NCBI GenBank assembly: GCA_025200525.1
Contig: CM045758.1
Span: forward strand, 194,034,463 to 194,098,462
DNA: 64,000 nucleotides
From: Camellia lanceoleosa
Lineage: Eukaryota; Streptophyta; Magnoliopsida; Ericales; Theaceae
Direction: 5' to 3'
The notes under the pieces were generated by a model. That model saw only the letters and a list, made by a program, of their open reading frames with translations. It did no database searches and was not told the origin of the DNA. Shown here one piece after another: positions 23,246 to 36,500 of the stretch. The position numbers and the translations under genes were made by a program. Each line of letters starts with the position of its first letter. The stretch's first letter is position 1.

Positions 23246-24704
23246 TTTAAGAGGAGCTTAAGGATGGAAGAAAACTTAATAGGAAGGTGCAGGTAGTTGG
23301 GAGTAAATGGAGAACCATGGAAAGCCTAAGAGATGGCAAATATCAAGAACGGTAGGGGCCATCATGCGCTTTGAAATTGGAAGAAATTAAAAGACATATT
23401 CGAAACATAAAAGCGTGGTATCAAGAAAGGGTCTTGAGGAATAATGAACTGGAAGACGAAGGGCATCGAGAATCTGAGCTCTTGCAGTCATCTTCTCTCG
23501 CAGTACAACTCTGTCATACCATTCTTCCCATTCGGTCCTCATTGTCGGCCCGACAACGGTGAGGGCGATTCACCCTCGATTTCCCCAATCAAGCCCTTCT
23601 TCGTAGAAGAAAATGGTCCTCAAGCGAGGATATAGAGGCTGCGAGTTGGCGAGGAGCTTCGAAAAATAGGGCCAGGGCGTATTCTGTTTATTGCTATGAC
23701 GAGGCACGAAAAGGCGTCCATCTATGTGGCTTGACTCACGGATGATAGTTTGGTGATTTCTTCATCGATACATCGCTTCAAAGCCATAGTAGGACTGATA
23801 CGATCGCCAGTAAATACTTTTAGAGAAGAAGAATCCATTGATAATGGGTAATAAGGAAGAGCGGTTTAACAGGAGATCGGTAGGGTTTGCGAGTCAAAAA
23901 GAGCAAGTGATTTCAGAATATAAAGCAAAGGGGCCTTTAAAAGGTTTCACGTCTGAAAAATATATTGCGTAAATCGTTAGGTACTAAAAATGCGAATATG
24001 AGGAGACTCTTCCAAATATTGATAGTTTTGGAGGAAGGACACATTCTGAATGTTGGCGTCGACGAAGAAAGATATTTGGCCGAAGCCAATTTTGGCTCAA
24101 GAAATCAAATAAAAAGCGGCTGAAATCTGAGAATCCGGCTTCGAAGTATACTACATGTTTGAAGATGCTAAGATGCAAAGAACATCAAAACCAATCGTTG
24201 GTTTTTGCAAGAGAAGATTGTCCATTGAATTAAGACAGCATAAGATGCTTTTCGAAGTAAGAATGGTCAATTTAAAAATGACTGACTATATTAACTATAA
24301 CCATATGTTGGTTATAATTAGCTTTGAAAAGTAAGGTTGTTAACTCCGAAGCATTAGTTTGAGATAATATTAACCAAAATTGTCAAATTCTGCTCCATAA
24401 ATTGGAAAAAGACATATTGGTTGTTGGTTATGATTAGCTTTGAAAAGTAAGGTTGTTAACTTCGAAGCATTGATTTGAGATAATATTAACCAAAATTGTC
24501 AAATTTTGTTCCATAAATTGGAAAAAGACATATTGGTTTCTTTAGTGTTTTGATTGAAAATAAGTGAGTCCAAATTCAAAGGATGAGATTATTTAATTTA
24601 AGGCTATAAGTTGGCTTTTAAAAGTAAGAGGAGAGCGAGTCAAACAATGTCAATCTGAGAGGACTTTGCTGTCATTAGAGCCAAGACAATTACATTAAGT
24701 AATC
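23246..24704. other. Non-coding part of Tat 3' region
   Basis: No ORF above 65 codons has recognisable content on either strand. It separates the two antisense ORF groups and contains one 116-bp tandem duplication (24308-24537). It could hold the promoter of the antisense gene, but no clear TATA box was found in the expected place. Confidence 0.5.
24308..24537. repeat. 116-bp tandem duplication
   Basis: Two adjacent copies, starting TTGGTTATAATTAGC (24308) and TTGGTTATGATTAGC (24424), differ at only a few positions. The period is 116 bases. It lies in the non-coding part of the Tat 3' region. Confidence 0.85.
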
Positions 24705-25526
24705 TTATCTAGGTACAAATTCAAGCTCATAAAAATAAGGAATAGAATAAATTACAAGATCATGGAATTTCGTCCAACAATGATCAATGAATATTTGTTC
24801 TTTCTTTATTATGTCTTCCATTTCCTCCAAAGTTGGCTGCATGAGTTGATGCGCTCTCACTTCGTAATAGAGCTCTTCAGCCTTTGCTTCGAAAGCCTCC
24901 TCCCTCAATTTTTGTTCCAACTCATCTATAACTAAATCATCCCAATACGCAGAATCTTTATTTTTGAAGTCATCAAAGTCTTCAATAAAGTTTTCTGCTT
25001 CGTATTGAGCATGAATTCGAAGAGATGAAAGTTGATCCAAAGATTGAATGATGACTTTGGAATTTCGATGCCAATGGAGAATCTTGGAAGTTGATCCGAG
25101 GAACATGTGAAGTTACTGGGCGATAGGATTAAGGATATGGCCCCTAGTCAGAATATCACAAGCCCATCGAAAGTTCTTGAGAGGAATGTCATCCTCAAGA
25201 ACATTGAAGGATAGGTGAGAAAAAGCTGCGAGCAGAAGTTGGGCTTCTTTCCGCTCAAATGGAGTTGGGGATAATGGAGGTTTGTAAGGAGGGAAGATTT
25301 TGTCCATTGGAAGAGCAAGCTTTAATTTCTCTGTCCAAGAAAGAGTGGGAGGAGGAGAAGGAGTAGATGGTTCTGCTTCAGAAGAAAGAGAAGGTGTGGA
25401 TGCCTCTAGTCCAGAGGATGAAGAAGGTGTGGATGCTTCTATTTCAGAAAATGGAGAAGAAGAAGTGGATGCTTGATTAGGGAGATGACACGAGGATGGA
25501 AGGAACAAAGGCATTAATATAATCAA
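24705..25526 (-). CDS. Antisense ORF pair, acidic coiled-coil type
   Basis: Two minus-strand ORFs, 25113-25526 (137 codons) and 24705-25106 (133 codons), are separated by six bases and probably form one protein. The first has Ser/Pro repeats of the kind EASTPSSSSGLEAS and ends in KNFRWACDILTRGHI. The second is acidic and helical (DELEQKLREEAFEAKAEELY) and ends ELEFVPR. They follow the ORF at 25477-26214 in the same direction with overlap. Similar Ser/Pro-plus-coiled-coil composition recurs at 20431-21558, suggesting a duplicated antisense gene. No known domain is assigned. Confidence 0.5.
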
Positions 25527-26214
25527 GCGGTCGAGAAGAGCAAATCTGCGCTTTCTTGGCTAAAAATGAAGGGGTATATCCTTGTGATTCTTCCAAGCAC
25601 CGGGCAGGGTGCATTATCCTTGTGGGCATGGAGGATGTATACCAAGCCACAAGCAAATTCTCCTCTAAACTACGTCGAAGGTCGATGGGCACATAAGGAT
25701 AAACCACCGAGCTTCGAGCGTAGGAAGGAAAATCTAAAGGGTCAGTGAACTCAATAAAATGATGATTGATCCGCTCCCTCAAGTCCCAGGACTCAGGTGC
25801 AGACCAGTTCGTCCATCCAGAAACCCCTGAAGATGAAGAAGTTGTAGCTTCATCCCAAGCAGAAGTTTGTGAAGAAGAATTTCCTAATTTCATATTTGCA
25901 ATTTGTTGAAGCAAAGGCTTGAGAGTTGTTCGTTCAAAGTGCGAGGGAAGTTTAGAGGAAGAATTTTTTGTATCAACGAGTTTGTAGACCAAAGGATTGA
26001 GGGCAATGTGTTCGTAGTCCAAAGGTTGATAATCTGCGAAAGCCTCCATGACCTGAATATAGAAAGGCGGGTAAAGGTGGCTAATAAATGCATGGAGATT
26101 CTTTCGAGGGGAAACAGCATTACTCAATGGCTCTTCGTATGCTCGATCAATAGAGTGAGAAGGTGATTGAATCATAATCCGTTCGAATGCTGAAGGTATT
26201 GGAACGTCCAACAA
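25477..26214 (-). CDS. Antisense ORF, unknown product
   Basis: A 245-codon minus-strand ORF starting about 140 bases inside the 3' LTR boundary and reading away from it. Recognisable features are few: a hydrophobic HAFISHLYPPFYIQVMEAFA stretch, a Ser-rich stretch (TTSSSSGVSGW) and a DLRERINHHFIEFTDPLDF segment. It is likely the first part of the antisense gene continuing into 24705-25526. The 3' LTR could act as its promoter in reverse; this is inference. Confidence 0.45.
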   Translation of the reverse strand: MLDVPIPSAFERIMIQSPSHSIDRAYEEPLSNAVSPRKNLHAFISHLYPPFYIQVMEAFADYQPLDYEHIALNPLVYKLVDTKNSSSKLPSHFERTTLKPLLQQIANMKLGNSSSQTSAWDEATTSSSSGVSGWTNWSAPESWDLRERINHHFIEFTDPLDFPSYARSSVVYPYVPIDLRRSLEENLLVAWYTSSMPTRIMHPARCLEESQGYTPSFLAKKAQICSSRPLDYINAFVPSILVSSP

Positions 26215-26354
26215 AGTTAAGAGTTAATGCAAATGATCACCAAAATAGGTGGGTTGTGTTTCTGAAAATAGATTCTATGCACGTTCCAAAAAGCGAGGAA
26301 AAGTTTTTGATTCACTAATATTTCCAAGTATTGGGTATATTAGTGCGAGAATAA

Positions 26355-27115
26355 TGTTGGCTACATATTTTGTAAAAGCCAATTACAATTCGACAATGGC
26401 GAGAATGAGGTATTATTGGAAGATGATTTTAATCTTAAATCTCAATCATACACGTGGCAATAAATATTGGTTCTCAAGTGGTGCAGTAGCACTAGATCGG
26501 GAATGAGATACAAGGTGGCGTGGCTTCAGCGGTTACCTATATTCAAATTCAAATACTGAGGGAAGTCCAAGCGCAAGTGATGGCGTAGTGGAACTATTTC
26601 TAAGGTAACATGATCGTGATCATGGAGGAAGCGATTGACGGTTGAAATGCAGTTCGAAGGTCATCTCTAACAAGTATAAATAGCAAGGAAGTTCCCGGAA
26701 AAGCCCCCGGACTCGGATCATATAAACCGGTTTTACTTCATATTTTCCTTTCGGTTTACTTTTCTGTATTTTAAATACTTGTTCTTTAAATACGCATTGT
26801 ACTTCAATTCATAGGAGTAGTCTTCAAGTAGATTCAAGTAGATTGTTGCTGTAAACTTCCTCAAGGCTGAGTTTGGACTATTGTAAGTGTTTATGTTAAT
26901 GAAATACTTCAATTGTTCTTCGTATTAATTGTTATTTCTCTTAATTTCTCCTAAAGTCAAGCCACCAGTAAAAGTCCTCTTCATTGAGGCTGAAAGAACT
27001 AAAACATAGTCGCCTGATAATTGATTGGCAATTATAATTTCTGTAAGGACTGATTGATCCTTGCTGGCACGCTCGCATTTACAAATATACCATTCGAAAA
27101 GCCAAAAAGCCAACA
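26355..27115 (+). repeat. 3' LTR of Tat-type element
   Basis: 761 bp, TGTTGGC to GCCAACA, followed by the target duplication CTATC (27116-27120). It is collinear with the 5' LTR. Characteristic differences: GCCGATAA in the 5' LTR reads GCCTGATAA here (near 27010), and CAGACTCAG reads CGGACTCGG (near 26709). Confidence 0.9.
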
Positions 27116-27120
27116 CTATC

Positions 27121-27770
27121 ATGGATAAAAGTCCATATTGTTGCTTTTTTGTGTTTTTTTTTTGTGTTTTTTAGATGGTGGACTAAAAGTTCATGTTGTT
27201 GGGGGATGTAATTCTATCATTGTAATTCAACCAATTATCAAATGGTCTTTCATTTCCTTTTCTTGTTGTGCATGTGAAAAAATGTTAACAATGGAGATAT
27301 CTTGCATCCTAAAAAAAAAAGAAAAAAAAAAATTTTTGAGGGAGAGAGATCATGCATGGTTCTGAAATCAACAACTTATTATATATAATAAATGGAGAAT
27401 AATCATGTGGTGTACATGCAGGTAAATTACAAACACATTTCCATATAAATTGTCACATGTAATTTGAAAAATTATAAATATTTTTTGTCAAAAAATTTTA
27501 ACTGCTTTCCTATATAATAATAACATTACCTAAATTATTAATTAAAATAAATTTATGATATCATTACAAATTATTAATTAACTTGATGATTTATTAATAA
27601 AATGAATTATTTGTTATGAAATTTTAAGGGAGATATAATTTTTAAAATCATATGAGTTAATTTATATTTTAAGTAAATTTTAAAAAATCTATTTGCAATT
27701 TATCTATAAAAATAAAAAATAAATAAAAAAAACTCATGTGGTGCACATGACATAATCAAAATATATATCG
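27121..27770. other. AT-rich intergenic DNA
   Basis: Right flank of the Tat element. It is strongly AT-rich with T and A runs (27145-27175, 27310-27335). The short ORF at 27138-27365 has no recognisable content. Confidence 0.6.
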
Positions 27771-27773
27771 TTA

Positions 27774-27984
27774 GGCCATGTTTGTTTGGGTGGACATGAG
27801 CTTGGGATTGAACTAATAGTCCAATAAAATTATTAATCTGATGTTTGGTTAAACAATTAAAGTACGGATTAATTATTTTAAACTTGACTATTAGTTAAGA
27901 TAGGATACATAATCCAACGAATTCGTAGTCCTAGGACTATTAGTCATGGGAATGCTAATCCAGTCCGCCCAAACAAACATGGCC
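27774..27984 (-). mobile_element. Tourist-like MITE, copy 2 (211 bp, inverted)
   Basis: It starts GGCCATGTTTGTTTGGG and ends CCCAAACAAACATGGCC, with TTA on both sides (27771-27773 and 27985-27987), the reverse complement of the TAA around copy 1. Its reverse complement aligns with copy 1 over the whole length. The terminal repeats are perfect here, so this copy is the better preserved. Confidence 0.85.
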
Positions 27985-28358
27985 TTAATACATTACTAGT
28001 CGGAAGATCGTGTCTCAAAAATTTTAAATTTTGAAATTTTTAATCAATTAAAAATATACTGCATAGGAGGACAAGAATGTTTTCACTGTTGCTTTAAAAA
28101 TATTTAGATAACAAGAATTTTAGAACAAAAAAAATCTATAAATAATGAAAGAAACAATTATCACTATCAAAAATTAAGGATTTAAAGATTAAAATTTAGG
28201 AATAAAAAATATTTTTTAGGGATTAAATATTTTTTCTGAGAAAAATGTTATTATTATATTTTTAGTAACAAAAATTGGACATTGGTAATGAATTATTATC
28301 TTCTTTGAACTAAATTTTTTTAGACCAAATTATTTTGTTCTTAAAAATATATTTAGCC

Positions 28359-28576
28359 TTCGTTTGGAACGTCAAATTTTTTAATTTTTTAGTTATTTTA
28401 GTCACAAAAAGACAAAATTATATAAAAAGCTAATAAGATAAAATGTTACATTCAAATTATAATCATTTTTTTTTCACAAAAATTAAAAAAGCCAAAAAGT
28501 CTATCCAAAATGAGACTTTTTAGTCCTAAACTAAAATAACAAAAAAACTAAAAAGTCAACCTATATCCCAAACGAC
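28359..28576. mobile_element. Probable MITE with ~40-bp terminal inverted repeats
   Basis: The left end TTCGTTTGGAACG and right end TCCCAAACGAC are imperfect inverted copies, and the similarity continues inward through a TTTTTAGTT.TTTTAGT stretch. About 218 bp, no coding capacity. Low complexity makes the exact ends uncertain. Confidence 0.45.
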
Positions 28577-30399
28577 TTCTTATTAGTGACAATTTCAAAA
28601 TTTTGTCGCTAAAAGTCTTATTTTTTACTTTTCAAAACTACCTTTTAGCAACTATCCTCACAACGATAAAAATTAGTTCTTAAATATCTTTTATATCAAA
28701 ATTTTCATTTTTAAGGACTATTTTTTTTTTATTTCTAAATTTCTTATACATTATAGTGTATGTGTGAGTTATCAATTAATTTTAATACGAGCAATGTTAT
28801 ACACACATAAATTAAAATATGCTATATAAATAAGGGTAAATTATAAATACACCTTCTAAGATTTACTTAAATTACAAATTACCTCTTATAGTTTTAGAAA
28901 TTATATTATGCCCCTAAGGTTTCTAATTTCATAACAAATTGTCATTTTATTAATAAATTATCAAGTTAATTAACAGTTTTTAATAATGTTAAAATTTTAT
29001 TTCAATTAATAATTCTGATAATTTTATTATTGTATAGGTAAACAGTTAGAAATTTTACTTTTTTAATTAATTCTGTTAAATAAAATTTTTTGATAAAAAG
29101 ATATTTATAATTTTTTAAACTATAAAAAATAATTTCTATTTTAAGCAAATATTGTGAAATGTATTCATAATTTACCCTCTAAATTAACTTTCTTTTACTT
29201 GACTTATTTAACAAATTGATGTGATATGCTTTATTTGGCATATGCTAAAAAAAGTTAAAAAGTCAAAAAATTATTATTCTATTTAAGTCATATTATCTTA
29301 TTAAATCACATCACCTCTCTATAACATAACTTCAAATTCAATTCATACCTAAATTATATTTTATAAAAAATTAAAAAATATACTTATTTAGAATATGTAA
29401 AACCACCCGTAATAGAAAACCTTGATATTTGAATGGGACTATAGAAATTGAACGACAGGGTAAATTTCACTTTACTTTTTGTATTTTTTTAGGTGTGTTT
29501 TTGAAAAGTTAACTAAAGACTAATTTTTCAATTTTTTTAATTATTTTATTTTTTTATAAATAAAAAAAATAAAAAGTGATGCAAGTCAAGATGAATTAAA
29601 AAATTAAAAGTCAATTTTAAGTGGTTGGCAAAACAACCCTTAAGTCTGCCCTAAATGATATCAACAATTCAAACGTCACGTCAATATAAATCATTAAATA
29701 TATGAAAAATGTTTTGGACCTCAAAAAAAAGTCCCTCTAATCCCCCTAATTTTTTTTTTTGGAAAACTGTTTTCTTTTTTTTTTTTGTTTTCTTTTTTTT
29801 TTTTTTTTTTTATACCTAAAGTGGGAATTGTGGGGATTCGGGGGAGCCTCTTTCGAGGTCCCAATCCCCACTGTAAATAAATATATATATATATATTTAC
29901 AGCGTGACTTTTTTTTTTCTTTTAGCAGTGGTGCACAGAATGATTTTATTTTTATTTTTTTTATTTTTAGCTGTGATGTACAGCATGACCTGAAACAAAT
30001 TATTATCAAAATTTCTTACCTTTATAGACACAAAATTAAGAAAATCTATGACTGATGTATCTAGTTATATAAATTATTTAAAAAAAAATCTCTTAAAAAA
30101 TGAACATTTTTTCTTTTGATAATGCTAAAGACCCCACTCATTAGTGGACCTGGAGTTTGGCGAGGTTGTTTTAGTCTTTTTAGATTAAAATTCACAAAAA
30201 AATAAAGTAATTTAAAATAATTAATAAAACAAAATATTACATCAAACTATGATAATTTTATTTTTTCTCTCACAAACATCATATCTAATTGTAAAAAATT
30301 CAATTATCTCCACAAACACAAAAATTTTAACTTACTAAAATAACCTATTAAAATAATAATTTCCCAAACACAGCTGATAACTGAGATTACTGCACTGTT
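28577..30399. other. AT-rich intergenic DNA upstream of lipase gene
   Basis: No supported gene. It contains long T runs at 29749-29815 and an AT hairpin near 29870. ORFs 29746-30055 on both strands are products of the homopolymers. A GC-rich patch at 29820-29870 (GGGGATTCGGGGG) resembles one near 680-705. Confidence 0.6.
29870..29903. repeat. Palindromic AT hairpin
   Basis: CTGTAAATAAATATATATAT and its near-complement ending ATATTTACAG form an inverted repeat with an (AT)n centre. It could extrude as a hairpin; no function is assigned. Confidence 0.6.
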
Positions 30400-30562
30400 G
30401 AGCAGCTAATATAATAACCTGCTTCAGCCTCCCTACATATACACATTCACACACAGTTCTAAATTTGAACCAAAACAACAAAAACTCCAAACACACACAT
30501 CGCACGAACCCCCCACCCCCCAACAACACCCCTCCAATCTTCTCTCCTTCTCGACCCGATCG
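30400..30562 (+). promoter_or_regulatory. Promoter-proximal region and 5' leader of lipase gene
   Basis: A TAATATAATA stretch at about 30408-30417 could serve as TATA element. The following 100 bases are CA- and C-rich without upstream ATG, as in plant leaders. The transcription start is not determinable. Confidence 0.4.
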
Positions 30563-33500
30563 ATGGAGACCAGGGCAGCTTATGACAGGAGTTTCTCCAA
30601 AAACTACATGTTGCTGTCTCAAGAAAAAGCAAGTCTCATTGATCTCATTCGAGTCTTGTTCAACAGTGACTTAGCCAAGAGGGAATTCATTCAGTGCCCT
30701 GCTGGGACTGAGCAGAGCTTCAAATACAGATGGCTCATAGTTGTGTCCATCTTGGTTCTGAAGATTCTTCAAGCTGTGTCTAAGCCATTGGCATGGTTCG
30801 GGTCTGTTGTGGAGATATGGCTCAACCTTCTCTCCAGCAACCGCAATTTTTGTGTGCTGATTTTGAATTTCTTCCGAGGTTTGTTTTGTTTTTTCAGATA
30901 TACATGCTCTTATTTTAGTCTACTATAATTAACATTTTATGAATTGGGTGGTTCATTGAATCTGAGAGATCTGATGACTTGACCATAAAACTTCATTGAC
31001 ATTGACTTTATCATGAAGAATAAGAAGTTCATGGTTAGCTGGCTACTGGGCTTTCCATCCAACAGTTTTAAAGAGAGGAAAATTTTATTAAGAAAATATA
31101 AGCATATTATACTTTTTCACTTTCAGTTAGAAAATCAATAAATAAATTTGAGTTAGGCTTTCTTTGGAAGGATCCAGAATTATGCGAAAGTTTGTTTTGG
31201 ACGTGTAAATTCTTATAATTTTAAAATATTTTAAAATTTTAATATAATATATGATATTTTTAAAAATTTTAGAAATAATCGCCCCTAGATCCATCCTTGT
31301 TTGAAAGTTATCTAAAAAATAAAATTCTTCGAAAAAAATGAATTTATAAAAAATCTAATTTGTTTGGCTTTTTAATGGCCTTTTAGAGTGGTAAATTGGG
31401 TTTTGTTATGAAAAATGAGTTTTGCGAAATTAATTAAAGTTTATCATGGCAAAATGGGGTTTTTAGCCAATAAAATGTCTTTTAAAATACAGTCAAACAA
31501 CACCTTATTAATATCACAGTTATATTAGGTTAACTAATATCAATTTGAACCACAATTAAGGTTTATTTTGAGAAATAGGTTAAAAATTAAGTTTTTTTTT
31601 ATACTTTTTTTAAAAAGAATATGTAAAAAAAAGTAGAGTGATATGATCTAAAAAAATTAAAAAATAAAAAAAAATTGGCTTTTAATTCAATTGCCAAAAT
31701 AGGCCAAGAATCATTTTGGTTGTAAATAACACTCTGTTTCTTATTTTTCGTATTTTTTGGTGTTTAGTATAATAGAAAACCAAAATTAATGATAACATTT
31801 TCTACGATCAATGAAAAACACGTTTATTTAGGTAAAAAAATATTTTTTACTCTTAAAAGAAAAAAAAATGTTTTTCAAATTAAAATTTTACCAATATTAC
31901 GACTCCACCATCACCACAGCCATCACCATCCATCACAGTCACTGTGGCCCCACCACCATTCCACCAACTCTACCTCCACTTCCATCTTTATTCTACCTCC
32001 ACCACCGTCACCATCAAACATACCAAAAAATTAAAAATATTTTTTTAAATTTTTTTTATAAAAAATATTTTCTACCTAAATAAATAGCGCGTAAAACTAC
32101 TGACTTATTTTTTAGCATAACTAAACATCCTAATCAGACAAAACGAATTACCAATACAGTGACCCATCACCAAATACCTTGATAATTCATAATTAACACC
32201 AATTAAATTATATTTTATCTACAGCATGCACCAGGAGTGTTATAGCCTATTTTGAAAATATGGTTAAAAATTAAATTTTTAACTTTTTAATTCTTTTTAA
32301 GTCATATTATTTTTTTATTTTTTTAATATTTTTTTTAAAAAAATTAAAGAAATCAAAAAATTGACACCAATTAAATTATATCTTATCTACAGCATGCACC
32401 AGGGGTGTTATAACCTATTTTGACAATATAATTAAAAATTAATTTTGTGCCTTTTAATTCTTTTTAAATCACATTATTTCTTTATTTTTTTTATATTTCT
32501 TTTATATTTTTTTAAAAAAAATTTAAAAAAATAACTTTTAGCCGAGGTCTTAAAATAAAAGAGAGGAATATATACCTGAAAACAATTTGTGAAAGTGGGC
32601 GACTTTACTATTTTGTTTCTAATTGTCATAGCACATGATGTGCACTTGACGGTACTATCAACCTCCACCACAGATGAAATATATGGATTCAAAAATGAGG
32701 GAGACATTCACTGGGTGACTCCCACCAACCCCCGATGGATGTTGATTGATTTAAATTTTTTTATCTTTTTTTTATCTTTCTCGTTGACCCTGCGTGTATG
32801 TGGAATAGTGAAGGTCTGTATCAATTTTGTATATGGATTACTTTAGAAAATCAAACTCGCATGGTGTTAATATTAACATAAATCATCTCAAAACCCTAAA
32901 ATTATGGATATAATCTGTGCAAGTGCTTCTAAGGTGGGTGTGGAGAAGTTAGTGGTTCTGAAATATTGTTTCAATAGTCACTTGTGTCAAAATATTTGTT
33001 CTGTAAAAGATAACAACATAAGGTTTATTGTTTTATTTAATAAAAAAAAAATGATTCAGACTTCTAAAAAAAGACTACTAATGGAGTTTTAATTTGTTTT
33101 TTTCTTTTCCTTCTTTTGTCTTTGACTTCACTATTTTTTTTTTTTTTATTACTTGACAGCTCACTAAAATTATATTACTGTACCTCTAATTAGAGATCTG
33201 CAGCACCGTTGTTTAATAAAAATCAACTTTAGACACCATTTATTATATTATTTCTTAAACAAAATATTATAATTTTGTGGGTGTCCAATCAAAATTTAAA
33301 GTAGTGGTAAGTTAGACAAGATGGGAATTATTGATGGCGGAACCCAAGTTTTTTATTTTATTTTAAGGGTGTCTTGTCTAGTCTACATAACTTATCTTTA
33401 CAGCTCAAAGGGATCCATTAAATTATTATTATTTTTTTTGGAGAAAAAAACAACATCATCAAGTTAAGAGCATCTTCAATCCAATTCTCTTATTAGGAGG

Positions 33501-36500
33501 ATAGAAATAATTTTTTTTATTCAAAAAGTAAATATAAAATATGTTATTATTCATTCAAATTCTAATCACAAACTTTCAAAACACTTCATCCTCCATTCAT
33601 TAAAAAGTAATTTTTATTCATTAACAAATATTTAATTTTAAAATTTTTATAAAATATATTTAACATAATATTCATTTTAAAGGTATGATTTCACATTTTT
33701 TAATGATGTCAATTTTGTAAAAATGAAATTTATATATTAAAAATTATTTGTAATATAATAAAAAAATATAGAATGAATAGTATTATAGAAATAGTTCTTC
33801 ATTTTTCATACTCCCTTCAAATTTGAAGGATGAAACATCCATCCTCTCAAATAAAAAAGGATATAAAGGATGGATTAGAGTAAATTTTTTCAAAAGATTC
33901 TCTATATTGGAGATGCTCTAAGGCAGGGACAGGCAGAGGACCATTGCCTGTTTTTGTCCAGGGAAGTGGGGGAATATCTACAACATGTGTTTCACGTAAA
34001 ATTCCATTTTAAGTTTAATGACATACCTTTAAAATCAACTTCACCTTCTTCCACATAATTTATTTAATGTCATCATTGCTTCTTACTATTCATTAATAGT
34101 AATTAAAATAGATACATGGAACATAAAATTAAAGGTAAATTATACTGCTTTTTAAAAATTTAAAAAAAAACAAAAACAAAGACAAATCTCACAAACTTAG
34201 TATAATTACATTAAGTTCTCTTAAAGTCTTAATTTATACAATATTTAATCATATTTTTATCCGCAATTTATTAATTATGTAAATAAAAAAATAATATTGT
34301 TATCAATTTTACATTTAAATGTGTATTTTATCTTATTTATCCTAATATTATTCCATCATCTGCATTATTTCTTATATTTTTATCCTCATTAAATGAAAAA
34401 CCAATATAATTATGTGTAAATTATAAAACTTATATTTTTTTAAATTTTAAAAGCAATCAAGATAATTTACTTAAATTGAAACAAAATATGGGTCGTTGAG
34501 AATATATGCTTTGCTGTCCTTTGCAATTTAATGATTTGATCCAAAGTAGATCTTTCACTTTCATAAAAAAAAGTTACTTTCATCGTGATTTTCCTTTCTC
34601 CTTTTTACATAAAAATGAAAAAAATAACCAAAAAAAAAAAAAAACAAAACAAAACTCATTTGAATAATAGTTAATTGTAAAAATGCCACTGTTATATTAT
34701 TCTGCTGCCAGATTATGCATTAGTTTTATGCAAGAATTTATTTCATTTTTTTCATTTATAAAAATAAATATTGTGTTAGTATCAAAGACTAATGGAGAGG
34801 GGGTCAATTATTGCAGGGAGGGTGGTGAAGCCGGATAAAGATTCAGCAACGTTCTTGTCATTTATAGGGAATCTAGACACGAGAGTGGAGTTAGATAAAA
34901 GCATCAAACATGGTGATAGCAGATACTATGCTGCACTCTCTATAATGGCTTCTAAAGCATCTTATGAGAACAGAGCCTATCTCCAATCTACTGTCACAGA
35001 TCACTGGAAGGTAATTAAACAATCTTACAAATAAAGTAGATGATCATTTTTATCTTTTTTTCAAAAACAAATTTAAAATTCAAGACAGTATTTATTTGGA
35101 GATTTTGTGAGGAGATGTTGGATATGGATGTGGGTCATGTTTGGATTTTTGGATTTGTGGAGAGGAAAAATAAAAATGTAAGAAAAGTAAATGAAATAAT
35201 CTTTTCTTATAATTTTCTTTTCTATCCATATATTTTTATACAAATTCAAATAGAGGCTTTTTGTTGAGTTTATATGATAGAAATTTCTAATATCATTTGT
35301 TTGCCCGTGCAGATGGAGTTCTTAGATTGCTTTGATTTTTGGAATGGTGAGTTTGCAAGAGTTGTTTCCATTTTTTCATATATATTTAAAGAAAAGAGAT
35401 AGAAAAGAGAGAGAAAACCATCCATAATTTATAATCTAAGGCTAAGATTTACCCATGAATATTCAACCTATATTTACAATTCTTGGTAGGTTTCTAATTT
35501 TATTTTATGTATAATGAATGATTGAGCTAGTTGAATCGTCATTAGAGAGGTATTATTGAGTTTTAGTGAGCTTATTATCTCAAGTTTACTTGGATAATTT
35601 GAATTATTTATCTTATTAGGTTCACTATATCCATCATTTATAAAATAAGTAAAAAAAATCAAGTTAATTAAATAATCAATAGTCACATGATCGAATCACA
35701 TTTGTGTTAAAAAAAAATTATATTCATATTTGTTATTTATTTCGTAAAATAAATGTAATTTAATTATGAATCATTTACTAATAAATCTTACAAAATATAT
35801 GGTCTCTATTATCAAATTTCATAAACCCCTAACGAAACACTGAATCAATAAATTAGATAACAGTGCACAATTTCATTCGACAATCAAGGAAGCAATTAAA
35901 TCCTAATCCAATGTTAATTGACAGAGTACCAAGACAAAGCAACAACACAAGCCTTCATGCTTCGGGACAAGAACGTCGATCCGGAACTCATCGTCGTAGC
36001 CTTCCGAGGAACCGAAACCTTCGACACAGACGCATGGTGCAGCGACTTCGACATCTCATGGTACGAGCTCTCCGGCATAGGCAAAGTCCACGGCGGCTTC
36101 ATGAAAGCTCTCGGCCTCCAAAAACACACGGGTTGGCCCAAAGACGTCCAACGAGCCGACAACCAACCCCCCTTGGCCTACTACGCAATTCGAGACTTGC
36201 TAAGAGAGCTTTTAGGGACAAACAATCAAGCCAAGTATATATTAACCGGTCACAGCTTGGGCGGAGCGTTGGCGATACTGTTTCCAGCAGTTTTGGCATT
36301 TCATGAGGAGGAGTGGCTGTTGGAGAGGTTGGAAGGGGTGTATACTTTTGGACAGCCGAGGGTTGGAGATGAGAAATTTGGGGAGTACATGAAAGAGCAG
36401 TTGAGAAATTTTAATGTTGGGTATTATAGGTTTGTGTATTGTAATGATATGGTGCCTAGGTTGCCTTACGATGATAACACTCTTATGTTTAAACACTTTG

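Larger units (their letters stand above)
2290..27115 (+). mobile_element. Ty3/Gypsy Tat-type LTR retrotransposon (host of a nested element)
   Basis: Two LTRs (2290-3060 and 26355-27115), each bounded by TGTTGGC and GCCAACA, are flanked by the identical 5-bp duplication CTATC (2285-2289 and 27116-27120). Internal order is gag, protease, RT, gypsy RNase H, a second RNase H, integrase, then ORFs on the opposite strand. The additional RNase H and large 3' region are hallmarks of the Tat lineage. Total span is 24.8 kb, of which 9.5 kb is the nested chromovirus, so the native length was about 15.3 kb. Every coding region has stops or frameshifts, so the copy is not autonomous, although some lesions may be sequencing artefacts. 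Confidence 0.88.

Noticed and set aside
29746..30055. Lys-rich and Phe-rich ORFs
   Set aside because: They translate the A/T homopolymers and have no recognisable content.
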